A stretch of 64,000 nucleotides of DNA, from assembly GCA_947179155.2 (NCBI GenBank), contig OX359267.1:39944292-40008291 (forward strand), read 5' to 3'. Positions 61,101 through 64,000 of this stretch are shown here, in pieces; position 1 is the first letter of the stretch, and each line of letters opens with the position of its first letter. A program made the position numbers and the translations under genes. The notes under the pieces are model-generated. The model had not been told where the DNA came from. It made no database searches and saw only the letters and a list, made by a program, of their open reading frames with translations. Origin of the DNA: Hedera helix (lineage: Eukaryota > Streptophyta > Magnoliopsida > Apiales > Araliaceae).

Positions 61101-62383
61101 AAGTTGTCCAAAATTATAGCTATTTTACAGGTTATAACAAAACTTCAAATTAAATAAAAAATTAAAATAAATTATATTTTTGTATGAACATTCTATTTGT
61201 ACGGTTAAATTTTGTCAAAAAATAAAGATAAAATTACTATAAGAAATTAAGGTATATAAATTATATAGCTTAGAGAGTTTCTCCCTCAATCCCAAAGTAA
61301 TCTTTTATTTTTGAGATTTTTTAAATAAATTTAATATATAATACATTATAGGGTAACATTTATTAATAAAACAATCGTGTCTCAATTTTGTTTTTAAAAA
61401 CTATAATACTCCATCTGTTGCATAAACAAAATCTTATTTTAATTTTAAAAAGTAAATTCATAAAATTTAAATTTAACAAGACTTTATTAAAAATTTAATT
61501 TAATTTTAAAATTAATAATAGTACTAGAAAATTTACATGATACACGATTGCACTGATTAAAATTAAGTGATTAATTTTAAATTCAAAAATATCAGAAACA
61601 TATATTTTTTTCCTGTTGAAGATAAGTAATTTTAAAAAGAGAAAAACGAGAATATTTTGAAGTTTCCTTTGAGGGGAGGAAATATTTAATTTGAACATTG
61701 TTACAAGAGAGTCAATCCCCTTAAACTGGAAAAATTATTTTATAATCTTCAATTATAGTCGTGTAATATTTTAAGATTATTTATATACTGTCATTTCAGT
61801 ATATATAATAAAAAAATTTATTATATATACTGAAATAATAGTATATTGATGACCTAAAACACCACATAACAGTATCACAGAATTACGTGATACTCTAAAA
61901 TTATTTATATAATATTATTTTAATATATATAATAAAAAAATTTATTATATATATTAAAATAATAATATATTAATAACTTAAAATATCGAACCACCGAATA
62001 ATTTCTCGTTAAAATGTCGAAGCTTGTAGCAGTAACATTTCCCAGAAGTTATTAGTAAACGCTTTAAAGAATTAATTAATCAATCCCACTCCTCTTTCTC
62101 TCTCTAAACAATTAGACTTGAAAACCGCGTATTAAGTACAAGGACATGAAAACCAGAATCTGTAAAATTATCCTAAACCATCTTATCGACTGTGGCGACT
62201 TCACCACCACGTAAACTATTACCCATATATAATTTCAAAAGCCTGTCTTCTTCTTCACCCAAATTCTAATACATAAATAAGTGCATGCTCTTCAATCCCC
62301 TACAAAAATTCAACCCAATTCTCTCTCTTAATTTTCCGGATTTCGAATTGCTCCGTTTCATCAGTTTTGAGTGAATAATAAAA
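58123..62383. other. spacer upstream of second MLO gene
   Basis: AT-rich. A palindromic G-box CCACGTGG lies near 58897. A G-rich dispersed repeat (GAGGCGGAACCG, then a G run and GGGCAGTTGCCC) lies at 59280-59410. Unpaired MITE-like ends (CTCCCTCAATCCCAAAG near 61280) are present. The last 300 bases, with CTCTTTCTCTCTCTAAAC near 62095, look like the promoter and 5' leader of the MLO gene at 62384. Confidence 0.5.
59291..59309. repeat. poly-G tract in a G-rich repeat
   Basis: An uninterrupted run of close to 20 G after GAGGCGGAACC, followed by CGAGGGGGGGCAGTTGCCCTC. Such a run is rare in this AT-rich DNA and could form a G-quadruplex; its exact length may be a sequencing or assembly uncertainty. 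Confidence 0.85.
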
Positions 62384-63436
62384 ATGGCCGCAGGAGATAC
62401 AAGTGGAACTTCTAGGGAGCTTGACCAAACACCCACATGGGCTGTTGCTGGTGTTTGTACTGTTATGATCATAATTTCTATTGCGTTAGAAAAAATTCTT
62501 CACAAACTTGGAACGGTACAATTTATGAGCTTTTATTAAACCCCCATCTAAAATTTATGTTTCTTCCTTAATTTGTGTTGCCTTTTATCTTGTTTTTCCT
62601 AAATGGGTTTGCTTTGGAAGCTCTTGAATTTATGATTTCTGGTGTTTGGTGCGGAGTTTCTTTTGGATCATGGGTTTCATTTGGTGTATGATTTTGACCC
62701 CAAAGACAAAAAAATGTTTAGCCTATGCTAAATTAGTAGGTGAATCTAGACTTAATTTCTGAGTAAATTGTTGTTTTCTTGAGTTCCTTAAATTCCATGT
62801 TTCTTTATTAAGTTGTGTTATCATTCGTATGCATGTTGCTTAATTCAAAAGATATTTGCTATATCCATTTCAGTTTATTTTTTTCCTTTAGTTTTCTTTC
62901 TGTTTCATCTATTTATACTTCTCCTTGCCTTTCTACTTCTTCTACTAATAGCATATGCAATTCATTTTAAGCCTACCCAACTAGTTTCGGATAAAAGGGC
63001 GTTTTTTTTTCAATTTTGATATTCATTAAGTTTATTATTTTCGAGGTTATGACACAATTAATTGCTTATTCAGTGGTTTACAGAGAAGCACAAGAGAGCT
63101 CTTTTTGAAGCTTTGGACAAAGTCAAAGCTGGTAGAGACAATAATAATCCCTCTCTTCATTTTTGGTTGAATTGAATTTTATCACTAATTTACTTTTCCT
63201 GAATTACTGCAGAGTTGATGATTATTGGTTTCATTTCGTTACTCCTGACATTTACTCAGGATTACATTGCCAAAATTTGTATCCCACAAGATGTTGCGGA
63301 CACAATGTTGCCATGTCCTGCTAAAGGTGCTAAAGTTAAAGTTGACGAAGGAGATAAGGGGCAAAGGCGGAGGCTTTTATCGTATGATTATGAGGGCAGA
63401 GTATTAGCTGGTGATTACAAACCTAAGTGCAAAACT
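62384..63436 (+). CDS. second MLO-family gene, first three exons only (runs off the window)
   Basis: Exons 62384-62515, 63074-63131 and 63213-63436 encode 138 residues. These are MAAGDTSGTSRELDQTPTWA, a first membrane segment (VAGVCTVMIIISIALEKIL), WFTEKHKRALFEALDKVKA, and the second membrane segment ELMIIGFISLLLTF with conserved cysteines at C86 (KICIP), C98 (MLPC) and C136 (PKCKT). Exon phases and positions are the same as in the first MLO gene. The ATG at 62384 follows an A-rich context and aligns with the other start. The last exon ends at a GTAAGT donor, and the remaining exons must lie beyond 64000. Confidence 0.93.
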
Positions 63437-64000
63437 GTAAGTAGACCATCTTGCATTTTCCTTTCGATGATAGTCTTTTTGAATACTGAATATTCAATTA
63501 AGAATTAAGATTTTTAAAGACTTTTTTTTAAGTGACAGATTTTTATAGAATTCGTGAATTTTGATGACTTTTAAAATTTTTTAAAGACTTTTTTAAAATG
63601 ACTTTTGATGAATTTTAAAAACTCCATAAAATAAATGACAGACTTTTATATATTTTTTACCAAGACTTTGGTAGATTTTTGTATATTTATAATATATCTT
63701 GCAGCTTATATTAATTATTAGTTAGCTCATGTATACAACCTCTCCCTCTTGTTAATTATTCTAAACAAATTGTTAGAAAAAATTCATATTACATTATACC
63801 TATATTTAAATTTTATATATATCTAAATATATGTAAATAAGTTCAAGTACATTTTCAATTATGAGGGTGTCAAATATTAGATGTTATATATTTGTTTTCT
63901 CAATTTTATTTAAAAAATAAAGTATTTTAAAACTCTAATATTTGAATTATGAATGGTTAATTTAGTGTATCAATAATGATGTTAATTTAGTTATATTTAC
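63437..64000. other. intron 3 of second MLO gene (incomplete)
   Basis: AT-rich sequence after the GTAAGT donor. A repeated GACTTTT(T)AAA..GACAGACTTTTATA pattern occurs at 63520-63680. No next acceptor and exon could be recognised before the window ends. Confidence 0.7.

Noticed and set aside
1..64000. Search for tRNA, rRNA, CRISPR, bacterial operons or integrated viral genes
   Set aside because: None seen; the only retro-type coding remains are LINE and copia fragments, with solo LTRs lacking genes.

Overview
The window is nuclear DNA of a dicot-type flowering plant. The evidence is spliced genes with GT-AG introns, very AT-rich spacers, nested LTR retrotransposons, MITEs and plant-specific families (PIN-LIKES carrier, MLO proteins, PPR protein, mitochondrial L11). 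I cannot name the species. No tRNA, rRNA, CRISPR or bacterial-type operon was seen, and I found no convincing new biological system. The notable content is a conserved gene neighbourhood heavily rebuilt by transposable elements.

Layout. 0.35-1.5 kb: a 5'-truncated LINE with an intact target-site duplication. 3.56-7.35 kb (minus): a complete four-exon SR-protein kinase gene (444 aa). 10.0-10.9 kb (minus): a copia LTR-PBS-gag fragment. 10.96-13.5 kb (plus): an N-terminally truncated copy of an EH1/Pan1 (TPLATE-complex) gene that has lost its EH domains and most of its coiled coil but stays in frame. 14.3-15.1 kb: a long inverted-repeat element. 15.4-16.6 kb (minus): a PPR pseudogene with three identifiable lesions. 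19.36-19.83 kb (minus): mitochondrial ribosomal protein L11. 22.35-25.29 kb (minus): a ten-exon PIN-LIKES (PILS) carrier with a likely GC-AG intron. 25.9-26.4 kb (minus): a possible two-exon gene I do not recognise.

26.4-48.3 kb is essentially transposon territory. A CACTA-like inverted-repeat element (about 30.59-44.94 kb) appears to contain a 5.15-kb solo LTR (30.64-35.79 kb) and a degenerate copia element (36.58-44.52 kb). The copia element is itself split by a 4.94-kb solo LTR (38.62-43.56 kb) with a perfect 5-bp target duplication.

48.33-55.08 kb (plus) is a complete 14-exon MLO gene (550 aa). 62.38 kb to the window end holds the first three exons of a second MLO gene in the same orientation. 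The spacer between them is AT-rich with several foldback repeats.

How the genes relate. The SRPK, PPR, L11, PILS and MLO genes do not form one pathway. As I recall the Arabidopsis map, they match the order of At2g17530 (SRPK), At2g17525 (PPR), At2g17500 (PILS5) and At2g17480 (MLO8), plus the paralogous At4g35500-At4g35490 pair (SRPK, MRPL11). The window therefore looks like an unfractionated ancestral block into which the EH1 fragment and the transposon cluster were inserted.
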